From: VXYL01 sp965200375
GTDB lineage: Bacteria; Pseudomonadota; Gammaproteobacteria; Pseudomonadales; Azotimanducaceae
DNA: 64,000 bases
Direction of reading: 5' to 3'
Assembly (NCBI GenBank): GCA_965200375.1
Contig: OZ241353.1
Coordinates: 1,984,001 to 2,048,000, forward strand
Shown: in pieces, positions 49,452-57,540 of the stretch
How positions within the stretch are numbered: position 1 is the stretch's first letter
How the letters are laid out: every line of letters starts with the position of its first letter
Program-made: the position numbers and the translations under genes
Notes under the pieces: generated by a model
Databases searched by the model: none
The model's input: only the letters and a program-made list of their open reading frames with translations
What the model was told of the DNA's origin: nothing

Positions 49452-50938
49452 AGATCGCCATCGTCGGCGCTGGCAGCATCGGCTTCACCCGCCGGCTGGT
49501 ACGGGACATCCTCTCCGTGCCCGAACTGGCGGACACCCGCTTCGCCTTCCAGGACATCAGCCAGGACAATCTGGACAAGGTGGCGGCGCTGTGCCAGCGC
49601 GACATCGACGCCAACGGCGTGGCGGCCGCCATCGACGCTGGCCTCGACCGTCGGGCTGCTCTCGACGGCGCCGACTACGCGATCAACACCGCTCGGGTGG
49701 GGGGCCTCGCGGGCTTCCGCACGGACGTGGAGATTCCGCTCAAGTACGGGGTGGACCAGTGCGTCGGCGACACCATCTGCGCCGGCGGCCTGATGTACGG
49801 CCAGCGCACGGTGCCGATGGTGCTGGAGCTCTGCGCGCAGATCGAACGCTACGCGGCGCGCGAGTGCTTGCTCCTCAACTACGCCAATCCGATGGCGATG
49901 AACACCTGGGCGGCCCTCGATCACTCCCGGGTGCCGACCATTGGCCTCTGCCACGGCGTACAGGGCGGCCACCGCCTCTTGGCACACCTGTTCGAGCGGC
50001 ACGTGAACGGCGGCTGCGCTGCGGATGCCCCCGACTATCGGCGGGTGACGAAGGCGGATGTGGACATCGTGGCCGCCGGCATCAACCACCAAACCTGGTA
50101 TCTGCGGGTGCTGTTCGACGGCAAGGACTGGGCGCAGGATCTCCTGCCCTTGTTCGAAGCGGACCCCGCGATGCGCGAGCGGGAGAAGGTGCGCATGGAC
50201 GTGATGCGCCGCTTCGGCTACTTCAGCACGGAATCCAACGGCCACCTTTCCGAGTACCTGCCCTGGTACCGCAAGCGCCCGCAGGAAATCGCGGACTGGA
50301 TTTCGACGGCGGCGTGGATCCTCGGCGAAACCGGCGGCTATCTGCGCGTTTGCACGGAAGGCCGCAACTGGTTCGAAACGGACTTCCCCAAGTGGCTCGC
50401 CGAACCGCCGTGGCAGTACGGCGAGAACGAACGCAGCGACGAACACGGTTCCTACATCATCGAATCGATGGCCACCGGGCGCATCTATCGCGGCCACTTC
50501 AACGTGCGCAACGACGGCGTGATTCCGAATCTGCCACCGGATGCCATCGTGGAAGTGCCGGGCTACGTGGATCGAAACGGACTTTCCATTCCCGGGGTTG
50601 GAAACCTGCCCCTGGGCTGCGCCGCCATCTGCAACAACTCCATTCAAGTGCAGCGCATGGCCACGAGGGCGGCCGTCACGGGCGACGTGGCGCTGCTCAA
50701 GCAGGCGGTGCTGCTGGACCCGCTGGTGGGCGCGGTGTGCAATCCGCCGGAAGCGTGGCAGATGGTGGACGAGATGCTCGTGGCCCAGGCGGAGTGGCTG
50801 CCGCAGTACGCGGACGCCGTCGCGCCGGCCAAGGCGCGGCTCGATGCGGGCCCCTCCCTGGCCCGGGCCGACGCCACCGGCGCCGTGCGCCTCAGGACGC
50901 GCACCGTGGCCGAACTCGAAGCCGCCGCCGGAGGCTAG
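49448..50938 (+). CDS. Glycoside hydrolase family 4 protein
   Basis: A 496-residue NAD- and Mn-dependent GH4 enzyme. The Rossmann motif is KIAIVGAGSIGFTRRLVRDI. GDTICAGGLMYGQRTVPM, LLNYANPMAMNTWAAL, GLCHGVQGGHRL and VDIVAAGINHQTWYLRVLFD follow (metal Cys-His and the N-H pair). GH4 subgroups are told apart by the C-H-x-x motif; here it is CHGV. As I recall, CHG-type members include alpha-glucuronidases, but I am not sure. Start GTG at 49448. It lies between a PhyH oxygenase and a ketopantoate-reductase-like gene. The protein is cytoplasmic. Confidence 0.9.
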   Translation: MKIAIVGAGSIGFTRRLVRDILSVPELADTRFAFQDISQDNLDKVAALCQRDIDANGVAAAIDAGLDRRAALDGADYAINTARVGGLAGFRTDVEIPLKYGVDQCVGDTICAGGLMYGQRTVPMVLELCAQIERYAARECLLLNYANPMAMNTWAALDHSRVPTIGLCHGVQGGHRLLAHLFERHVNGGCAADAPDYRRVTKADVDIVAAGINHQTWYLRVLFDGKDWAQDLLPLFEADPAMREREKVRMDVMRRFGYFSTESNGHLSEYLPWYRKRPQEIADWISTAAWILGETGGYLRVCTEGRNWFETDFPKWLAEPPWQYGENERSDEHGSYIIESMATGRIYRGHFNVRNDGVIPNLPPDAIVEVPGYVDRNGLSIPGVGNLPLGCAAICNNSIQVQRMATRAAVTGDVALLKQAVLLDPLVGAVCNPPEAWQMVDEMLVAQAEWLPQYADAVAPAKARLDAGPSLARADATGAVRLRTRTVAELEAAAGG

Positions 50939-50940
50939 CC

Positions 50941-51975
50941 CTGCGCTTCGTCGTCTACGGCGCCGGCGGCATCGGCGGCACTATCGGTGCCCGGCTGCAC
51001 ATGGCCGGCTTCGAGGCGATGCTGATCGCCCGCGGTCGCCACTACGAGGCGATTGCCGCCGCCGGCCTGCGCTTCTTCACGCCAACGCAGAACGTGACGC
51101 TGCGAATGCCTTGCGCGTCCCATCCTCGGGACGCCAGCATCGGCCCCGACGACGCGGTGATCCTGTGCATGAAGGGCCAGCACACGGAGGCGGCGCTGCG
51201 CAATCTCTACGCCGCTACCGGCGGTCGCGCCCGGGTGATCTGCTGCCAGAACGGCGTGGAGAACGAACGCTTGGCATTGCGCCGGTTCGCGCACGTGTAC
51301 GGCATGGTGGTTTGGCTGCCGGCGGAGCACTTGGAACCCGGCGTGGTGGTGAACTTCGCGGAAGGCACCGCCGGCGGCCTCGACGCCGGCTGCTACCCCG
51401 CCGGCACGGATGCCTACATCGCCGAAGTGACGGCGGCGCTCGCGAAGGCCGGGTTCAGCGCCGCGCCGCATCCTGCCATCATGGGCCACAAGTACGAGAA
51501 GCTCCTCGCCAACCTGAACAACGCCGTGCAGGCGGCCACCGGCACCCGCTTCGACGGCCCTGCCACCAGCGCCGCCGAGTCCCTGCGCGACATCTCCCGG
51601 CTGCTGCGCGACGAGGCCCTCGCCTGCTACGAGGCGGCAGGCATCCACTGCGCCAGCCGCGAGGAAGTGCGCGCCGGCCGGGCCGCCATCCGCGGCGGCG
51701 AAGTGCCGGGCCACGAACGCCACGGCGGCTCCTCCCTGCAGAGCGTCCTGCGCGGCGCCGAGGACATCGAGACGGACTTCCTGAACGGCGAAATCGTCCT
51801 GCTCGGCCGCCTGCACGGCGTGCCGACCCCGGCCAACGCGGTGGTGCAGGCGGTGGGCAACGCCCTGGTCGGGGCGCAGGCGAGGGGACGCACGGCGGTG
51901 GGGAGCTTGACGGTGGCGGAGCTCAAGCGCCGCATCGACGAGGCGCGGGGCCGCGAGAGCGCCGCGCAGAGTTGA
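50941..51975 (+). CDS. Ketopantoate reductase (PanE/ApbA) family protein with CTG start
   Basis: A 344-residue 2-dehydropantoate 2-reductase family protein. RFVVYGAGGIGGTIGARLHM is the NADPH site at residue 2 onward; VILCMKGQHTEAAL, VICCQNGVENERLAL and GHKYEKLLANLNNAVQAATG (catalytic Lys region) and EVPGHERHGGSSLQSVLRGA, TDFLNGEIVLLGR follow. No ATG, GTG or TTG exists at the needed position. GGAGG (50930-50934) lies 6 bp before CTG at 50941, so CTG is the likely start codon. It may not make pantoate; in this operon it probably reduces a related 2-keto acid. Its stop abuts the stop of the convergent ATPase gene. Confidence 0.87.
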   Translation: MRFVVYGAGGIGGTIGARLHMAGFEAMLIARGRHYEAIAAAGLRFFTPTQNVTLRMPCASHPRDASIGPDDAVILCMKGQHTEAALRNLYAATGGRARVICCQNGVENERLALRRFAHVYGMVVWLPAEHLEPGVVVNFAEGTAGGLDAGCYPAGTDAYIAEVTAALAKAGFSAAPHPAIMGHKYEKLLANLNNAVQAATGTRFDGPATSAAESLRDISRLLRDEALACYEAAGIHCASREEVRAGRAAIRGGEVPGHERHGGSSLQSVLRGAEDIETDFLNGEIVLLGRLHGVPTPANAVVQAVGNALVGAQARGRTAVGSLTVAELKRRIDEARGRESAAQS

Positions 51976-53160
51976 TCACGCCGCCTTCAGGCGCTTCGCC
52001 AGCTTCCGAACGTCGGCCACCGGCAACGCCGAGATGCGCTGGCCGAGGGGGTACGCTTCCTCGCCGGGGTACACCACCCACAGGTGTTCGAGGGCGAGTT
52101 CCGCGACTGCCACGTGCATCGAGCGCGTGGCGCCCGGGGCATCCGCCAGCTTGAACTCGAAGCCGTGCCGCTTGCCGTCCACGGCGAACAGGAGGTCCAG
52201 CTCCGCACCTCCGTGGGTGGCCCAGAAGTAGGCGTTGCGGATGCCGAGCACCGAACACAGCTGCTCGATGGCGAAGCCTTCGAAGGAGGCGCCGGCCTTG
52301 GGGTGCCCGAGCACCGCGTGCAGGCCGCCGAGTTCGAGCAGGGCGTGCAGGACGCCGGCGTCCCGAACGTAGACCTTGGGAGACTTCACCTGCCGCTTCT
52401 TGATGTTCTCGTGCCACGGCGGCAGCACCCGCACCATGTAGGCGCCGCTCAGGATGTCCAGGTAGCGGCGGGCGGTGGCGCGGCCCGCGCCAATGGCCGC
52501 GGCGAACTCGGAGGCGTTCCACACGCGGCCGTGGTAGTGGGCGACCATGGTCCAGAAGCGGCGCAGCGCCTCCGCGGGGATGGCGAAACCGAGTTGCGGC
52601 ACGTCCCGCTCCAGGAAGGTCCCGATGAAGTTCTCGCGCCAGAGCGCGGAGGCGGCATCGTCCACGGCCAGGTAGCTGCGCGGGAAGCCACCCCGCTGCC
52701 ACAGCCGCCGCCAAGCGGGCTCGTCATCGGCGGCGTCTGGACTGGCGGGAGCTTCCTGCAAGTCGAAGCCCGATAGATCCACCAACCCAACACGCCCGGC
52801 GAGACTCTCGGAAGCGCCCTTGACGAGGTTCGGCGAGGCGCTGCCGAGGAGCAGGAAGCGGGCTTGCGAATCCGGCCGGTCCAGCAACACGCGCAGCGCC
52901 TCGAACAGCGCCGGCCGCCGCTGGATCTCGTCGATCACCACCAGCCCGCGCAACGGGGCAAGCGCCTGCTCTGGCGCGGCCAGGCGACGCTGATCCACCG
53001 CCCGTTCGAGGTCGAAGAATGTCGTCTCCGGCTCGTCGTCGGCGATCATCCGCGCCAGCGTGGACTTGCCGCACTGCCGCGGGCCGAGCAGCGCCACCGC
53101 CGGATGTACACGGTACGCATCGGCGACACGACGACGGACGAGGGGACGCTGGACTAGCAT
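51976..53160 (-). CDS. AAA-type ATPase with DUF4143 domain
   Basis: A 394-residue ATPase of the AAA_14/DUF4143 group. Walker A is ALLGPRQCGKSTLARMIADD at about residue 25, Walker B LVVIDEIQRRPALFEAL at about 73, sensor FLLLGSASPNLVKGASESLA. The C-terminal DUF4143 part ends in a nuclease-like GGAELDLLFAVDGKRHGFEF with K in FEFKLAD (E/D-x-K pattern). Family function is unknown; some members are linked with toxin-antitoxin loci. Start ATG at 53160. Its own upstream DNA holds A/T-rich palindromes. Confidence 0.9.
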   Translation of the reverse strand: MLVQRPLVRRRVADAYRVHPAVALLGPRQCGKSTLARMIADDEPETTFFDLERAVDQRRLAAPEQALAPLRGLVVIDEIQRRPALFEALRVLLDRPDSQARFLLLGSASPNLVKGASESLAGRVGLVDLSGFDLQEAPASPDAADDEPAWRRLWQRGGFPRSYLAVDDAASALWRENFIGTFLERDVPQLGFAIPAEALRRFWTMVAHYHGRVWNASEFAAAIGAGRATARRYLDILSGAYMVRVLPPWHENIKKRQVKSPKVYVRDAGVLHALLELGGLHAVLGHPKAGASFEGFAIEQLCSVLGIRNAYFWATHGGAELDLLFAVDGKRHGFEFKLADAPGATRSMHVAVAELALEHLWVVYPGEEAYPLGQRISALPVADVRKLAKRLKAA

Positions 53161-53184
53161 CCAATGACCCTAATCCTTGAAAAG

Positions 53185-53218
53185 TGACATGTCAAGGTGT
53201 CATATTTCCAGAAAATAT
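53185..53218. promoter_or_regulatory. Two palindromes between the ATPase and phytase genes
   Basis: TGACATGTCA (53185-53194) is a perfect palindrome, followed by a further TGTCA half site at 53198. ATATTT-N5-AAATAT (53202-53218) is a second inverted repeat. They lie 24-58 bp before the ATPase start in a patch richer in A/T than its surroundings. They look like operator sites. Confidence 0.5.
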
Positions 53219-53317
53219 GAACGCGCAGCGGACGCCGAAAGCAACTCGCCATTGAATCCGCTCCCGTCCGCGCGCTAGCGTGTTGCCGCCGTGTCCGCAG
53301 CTAGGGGCTGGGCGCTT

Positions 53318-54508
53318 ATGAGGCGTGGTTCTCTCGGCCCCGTGTTGGTGCTCGCCATCGCCACGCTCGGCCTCGTCTCCTGCGACGTCGAGACGGCGCT
53401 GCGGCGCGCGCTCATCAAGCTCTACGAACGCGAACCGCATCCGCCGCCGCCGGACGCAGTGGCTGTGACAGCCTTGGCCGAGACGGACCCGGTGTTCGAC
53501 GACACGGACGCCGCCGACGATCCGGCGATCTGGGTAGACCCGGCCGAACCGACGCGCAGCTGGGTCGTCGGCACCAACAAGCGCCGGGGCGTCGAAGTCT
53601 ACGACTTGGCTGGCAAGCGGCGCTGGCACTTGGACGCCGGCGACATCAACAACGTAGATCTGCGCAGTGGCGTGGCCGTCTCCGGCACGGAGAAGATCGT
53701 CGTTGCGGCAACCAACCGCACCGCGATCGCCATCGAGGTGTGGGCGCTGGAGCCGAGCACGGGGCAGCTGGCGAGCCTCCTGGATGAGCCGATTCCCGCG
53801 CAGATGGACGATCCCTACGGCCTCTGCCTGTACCGTCGCGAGGCCGACGGCGCCCTGTTCGTGTTCGCCACCGACAAGAACGGCGACGCGGCGCAGTGGC
53901 GGCTCGCGGACGCCGGCGACGGCCGCTTGCGGGGCGAGCTGGTGCGCCGCATACCCCTCGACAGCCAAGCGGAGGGCTGCGTGGCGGACGACGCCAACGG
54001 CATCTTGTTCATCGGCGAGGAGGCAGCGGGAATCTGGCGGCTCGACGCGGCGCCGGATGCGAGCTGGGTCGATCGGACCCTGATCGCCTCGACGCGCCCG
54101 GCGGCCGAGGCGGCGGGGCCGAAGCCGACGAGCCCGCACCGTCTGACGAAGGACGTGGAGGGGCTCGCCATCTACGCCCCGCCGGGGGCCGGGCCGAACG
54201 CCGGCTATCTGATCGCTTCCAGCCAGGGCAACTGGACGTACGTGGTGTTCGACCGCGCACCGCCGCACGCCTATCGCGGCACGTTTCGCATCGTCGACGG
54301 CATCGGCCGGGACGGCAACCCCATCGACGGTGCCGGCGAAACGGACGGCCTGGCGATTGCGGCGCAGCCTGTGGCCCCGGCGTATCCCCAAGGACTATTG
54401 GTGGTGCAGGACGGCTACAACGTCGACGCCGCCGGCGAGCACGCCCATCAGAACTTCAAGTACGTCTCCTGGGCCGATGTGGCGCGCGCCTTGGACCTGG
54501 GGTCTTGA
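53318..54508 (+). CDS. Beta-propeller phytase, lipoprotein
   Basis: A 396-residue Ca-dependent phytase (3-phytase type, six-bladed propeller) that releases phosphate from phytate. The signal peptide LVLAIATLGLVSC has a lipobox (LVSC), so the enzyme is anchored in a membrane facing the periplasm or outside. Propeller motifs: DDTDAADDPAIWVDPAEPTR, GTNKRRGVEVYDLAGK, MDDPYGLCLYRR, AEGCVADDANGILFIGEEAA, KDVEGLAIYAPPG, YLIASSQGNWTYVVF and GETDGLAIAAQP. The ATG at 53318 with AGGGG before it is preferred over GTG at 53291. Convergent with the next gene (12 bp apart). Confidence 0.92.
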   Translation: MRRGSLGPVLVLAIATLGLVSCDVETALRRALIKLYEREPHPPPPDAVAVTALAETDPVFDDTDAADDPAIWVDPAEPTRSWVVGTNKRRGVEVYDLAGKRRWHLDAGDINNVDLRSGVAVSGTEKIVVAATNRTAIAIEVWALEPSTGQLASLLDEPIPAQMDDPYGLCLYRREADGALFVFATDKNGDAAQWRLADAGDGRLRGELVRRIPLDSQAEGCVADDANGILFIGEEAAGIWRLDAAPDASWVDRTLIASTRPAAEAAGPKPTSPHRLTKDVEGLAIYAPPGAGPNAGYLIASSQGNWTYVVFDRAPPHAYRGTFRIVDGIGRDGNPIDGAGETDGLAIAAQPVAPAYPQGLLVVQDGYNVDAAGEHAHQNFKYVSWADVARALDLGS

Positions 54509-54520
54509 GGCCGAAGCCGG

Positions 54521-55804
54521 TCAACGCAGCGCCTCAAAGGGCACAGCCTCGGGATGCGCCGGCAGCGTCGCTTGGAAGTAGCTGCGGTGGTCGTCGAAGG
54601 CGAAGGTCGGTGGCGGCGAGCCGTTGTCCGCCATGGCGCGGTAGATCTTGGGCAGACCGGAGAGCCGGCCTTCCGCCAAGCCCACCTCCTTGAAGAACTC
54701 GCCGAGCCGGCGGTTGCGGGCCGGAGCGGCCCGAAACTCGGCGCCGTCGCGCAGGTGCGCCGCCTCCACGCCGGGCACCGGGCCCGGGTAGCTGATGATT
54801 TCGACGCGGCCAGGGTACAGGTACACCTTGGTGGGTTCCGGCTGGTCCAAGTCGTAGCTGCGGTGGTAGACCGCGTTCACCAGGGTTTCGCGCAGCGCCA
54901 GCATGGGATAGCTGGTCCATCGGTCCGCTTCGGGCCGGTCCTGGCGCTTGCGGATAACGGAGGACACGGCAAGGCCCTGCAGAAGCCCTAGGCATGCGCG
55001 GAGCTGATCGATCAACCCGCCAGCGAAGGTGCGTTCGAGTTGCACGTCGCCGGCCCGGTCCGCCGTGAACTGCACCAGTTCGATGCGCGCCCCTCGGGAC
55101 CAAGCGCCGGGATCGAGGGCGAACAGCAGCAGCGCCACGTTGCGCGGCACTTCGTGGTTGTTCACCCGGGCCGTGAGGCGCATCCGGCGGTATATCTCGC
55201 GTTCGTCCGCCTCGGCCAGCAAGCCGCTCCTCACGTCGCGGAGGAACTCCCGCACGCCGGCGCTGCGGAGGTCCTCCACGGTCGCCGTGCGGGCGGCGCG
55301 GTCGTCCCAAGGGACACGCGCCGTCTGTTCGACGAGGCGGCGCAGAAGGTCGCCGCGACGCTCGGCATCCACCGTCTCGGCGCCAAGCCGAACCCAGTAG
55401 CGGCTGGGGCCGCCCGGCGTCGCGGGGGCCCGATGCGGACGCATGTCGCTGGCCGGCGCCCAAACCACGAGCACCAGCTTGCCGTCCACCGTCTCTGGCG
55501 CGAACACCGGCTGGTACGGTGGATCCAGCCGGTTGCAGTTGCCGCGCAGCCACTTCTGGGCGATGTCGAGGGCCGCCGCCGAGAGCCCGCGAGGCGGCAG
55601 CACGGCGCGGCCGTCCCGCTCGCCGACGCCGATCGCCACGTAGCCGCCGTTCAGGTTGTGGAAGTCGTTGGCGAACGCGGCGATGGTGCGCAGCACCTGC
55701 GGGCCGGTAGTGGCGCCCCAGGACGCCTTGAACTCCACCCGCTCGGACTCCACGCCTCGGCAGTGCAGCAGGTCGCTCGGATTGATCGGCAGGATGGCGC
55801 TCAC
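54521..55804 (-). CDS. AlbA_2/Schlafen-type putative DNA-binding protein with ATPase-like C-domain
   Basis: A 427-residue protein. The N-terminal AlbA_2 domain holds RVEFKASWGATTGPQVLRTI, AAFANDFHNLNGGYVAIGVG (the E-F-K...N-x-x-GG-x-x-x-GV signature). The C-terminal part has MLALRETLVNAVYHRSYDLD, the GHKL-like N-A-x-x-H-R box, then YPGRVEIISYPGPVPG and RNRRLGEFFKEVGLAEGRLS GLPKIYRAM. Proteins of this class are annotated as ATP-binding proteins or RecG-like regulators. The start is GTG at 55804, divergent from the nucleotidyltransferase locus. Confidence 0.87.
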   Translation of the reverse strand: MSAILPINPSDLLHCRGVESERVEFKASWGATTGPQVLRTIAAFANDFHNLNGGYVAIGVGERDGRAVLPPRGLSAAALDIAQKWLRGNCNRLDPPYQPVFAPETVDGKLVLVVWAPASDMRPHRAPATPGGPSRYWVRLGAETVDAERRGDLLRRLVEQTARVPWDDRAARTATVEDLRSAGVREFLRDVRSGLLAEADEREIYRRMRLTARVNNHEVPRNVALLLFALDPGAWSRGARIELVQFTADRAGDVQLERTFAGGLIDQLRACLGLLQGLAVSSVIRKRQDRPEADRWTSYPMLALRETLVNAVYHRSYDLDQPEPTKVYLYPGRVEIISYPGPVPGVEAAHLRDGAEFRAAPARNRRLGEFFKEVGLAEGRLSGLPKIYRAMADNGSPPPTFAFDDHRSYFQATLPAHPEAVPFEALR

Positions 55805-55932
55805 GGGCCGCCATTATGGGCCTGTTGCGCCGCCCCGGTGGTAGAGTCGGCTTGGCGGCAAGCTGGCGCTCGACGTCCTGGTGCCGGGAGACAGACAGCC
55901 ACCGACAATGGGGTCGAAGGGAGCGAGACGAC

Positions 55933-56633
55933 TTGGCACAGGCGCGAAGGCAGGTGCTGCTGCACGCCGGGCCCCGGGAGGCGATCAAGCCGGCGATCGA
56001 CATGCTCGGGCGCTGGTTCGACCTCGCTGGCGTGGTCATCGGCGGGGCACGGCCCTGGAGGCGCGCTGGCACCATCGACGTTCAACGGACTTGGGCCTGT
56101 TCGCGCCAGTACCGTATCTGTCGAACCTCGCAACAGCGCCGAGGGATCGGATCGAAAGGGAACTCAAGGAGCATGCCGAGGGCGCCGCTGTTGGCAGGAC
56201 GCAACTACAGTGCCTGGTTGCTGGCGTGCCGGTCTCGCTGTCGGGAACCCGCGGGTTCTGGACGGACGACAACGATCCCTGCGCGGAAGCGTCGACCGGA
56301 GTGCCTTTGGCGGCCAGTACGGACATCCTGCTGCGGAAGATGCAGGGCAGGACGCTCGCCCAGGGCCGTGCCGTGGCGCGGGACGCCTACGACTTCGTAG
56401 TCGCCCAGGCATTCGATCCGGTGTCGTTCCGCGATGCCTTCGCGCACTTGGACGAAGAACAGGCAAACGCAATCGCCGAGACCTTCGAGGCGCTGGCCGA
56501 TACGCCGCCGAGGACGGAGGGACGCAGCGTGGAAGCGCCCGCGTATCCGGCCATTCTGGAACGGGGCCTGTGGAAGCTCGCAGCACAGGTCTTCCGGAAC
56601 CCGCATGGGAACTTGAACATTGCCACGGGGTGA
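55933..56633 (+). pseudogene. AbiEii-type nucleotidyltransferase, frameshifted
   Basis: From TTG at 55933 a frame reads RREAIKPAIDMLGRWFDLAG-like sequence into VVIGGA. A one-base loss in the G run near 56044 then moves the reading to LEARWHHRRSTDLGLFAPVP. Restoring one G gives VVIGGGTALEARWHHRRSTD, the nucleotidyltransferase motif of AbiEii/AbiGii toxins. The usual D-L-D has become D-L-G. The rest (TDILLRKMQGRTLAQGRAVA, RDAYDFVVAQAFDP, DEEQANAIAETFEALADTP) fits the family C-terminus. A small unknown gene follows after 10 bp. Confidence 0.72.
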
Positions 56634-56643
56634 TCGCGGCGCA

Positions 56644-57141
56644 ATGGAAGACGATAGGCTGCGTTTTGCGCCGAACAACCAGCGCGTACATCCGCTGGAA
56701 ACCTTCGATACGCCGGCGTGCTCGCGGGTGACGAAGGCCAGCGAGGCAGACCTGCGCTGCGCCAGGTGGCTGCTCGCCAAGCGGCTGGCCGGCCATAGCT
56801 GCAAGGTGCAGTGGAACAGAGCCCAGGAAGTGATCCGAGATGCCGCGGACGCCGAGGAAGACGAGCGCTTGGCGCTGCGGGACTTCTTCGCGGAACTCGA
56901 TGGTGCGGAGATCGCGCAAGTGATGCGGGCCGCGGGGGCGACTCCGGGGCGGATGGCCGCGCTCTTCCACGAGCTCGACCTTCGCCAGTGGCAGGCGGTG
57001 CTCTGGGTCAATCAGTTCTCCAGCCGACGCCCAACGCCGGAAATGAACTACTGGGACAAGTTCGCGCTGGGCTCGCTGCGCTTCGTGGACGGCGAACTGC
57101 GGCGGCCGGAGCAGTTGGGACCACGCGGACCAAGCGCGTAG
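56644..57141 (+). CDS. Unknown protein downstream of the AbiEii-like gene
   Basis: A 165-residue soluble protein from ATG at 56644, 10 bp after the AbiEii-like stop. Features: DTPACSRVTKASEADLRCAR, WLLAKRLAGHSCKVQWNRAQ, ALRDFFAELDGAEIAQVMRA and DLRQWQAVLWVNQFSSRRPT. I do not recognise it. By position it may be the partner of the nucleotidyltransferase, but in AbiE systems the antitoxin gene comes first and is a different family. A CCGGTT-TGG-AACCGG hairpin follows 4 bp after the stop. Confidence 0.5.
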   Translation: MEDDRLRFAPNNQRVHPLETFDTPACSRVTKASEADLRCARWLLAKRLAGHSCKVQWNRAQEVIRDAADAEEDERLALRDFFAELDGAEIAQVMRAAGATPGRMAALFHELDLRQWQAVLWVNQFSSRRPTPEMNYWDKFALGSLRFVDGELRRPEQLGPRGPSA

Positions 57142-57540
57142 CGCCCCGGTTTGGAACCGGTGAACGCCGACGAGAGACGATTGGGGAGGGGGAGGGGAGG
57201 TTCGTCATCTCGCCGGCGCCGCACCGGGAGACAACGGTGCAACGACTATGCGCGCCTGCGGCAGCGCATTGGCGCTCGGAGCCAGTGCCCCGAATCCGCG
57301 ACGGTGGCGGGATGCGGCGGTCTCACGGCATCACTGCCTGGACAGCCTTGCCGCCAGCCTGCGGCGCGCCGGCCTCGGGGGAGAGGCGATGTCGTGCGGT
57401 TTCGAACATGCGTTGTGCTGTCTCACACACAAGGGCGGCGCACTATACGCCTGCCGGTGCGAAGCGCAAGCGCTTTTTCGCGTTTTTCGACGCCCCTTGC
57501 CAGGCTGCGCCCTGACCGTTGGGCGGGCCCCCGAAGGGCG
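57142..57540. other. 399-bp convergent intergenic region
   Basis: I see no convincing gene here; a 98-codon frame on the plus strand has no family-like content. Two hairpins are visible: CCGGTTTGGAACCGG (57146-57160) right after the stop of the preceding gene, and AAGCG-CAAG-CGCTT (57462-57475) followed by TTTCGCGTTTTTC, a weak rho-independent terminator candidate for rightward transcription. Confidence 0.5.
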
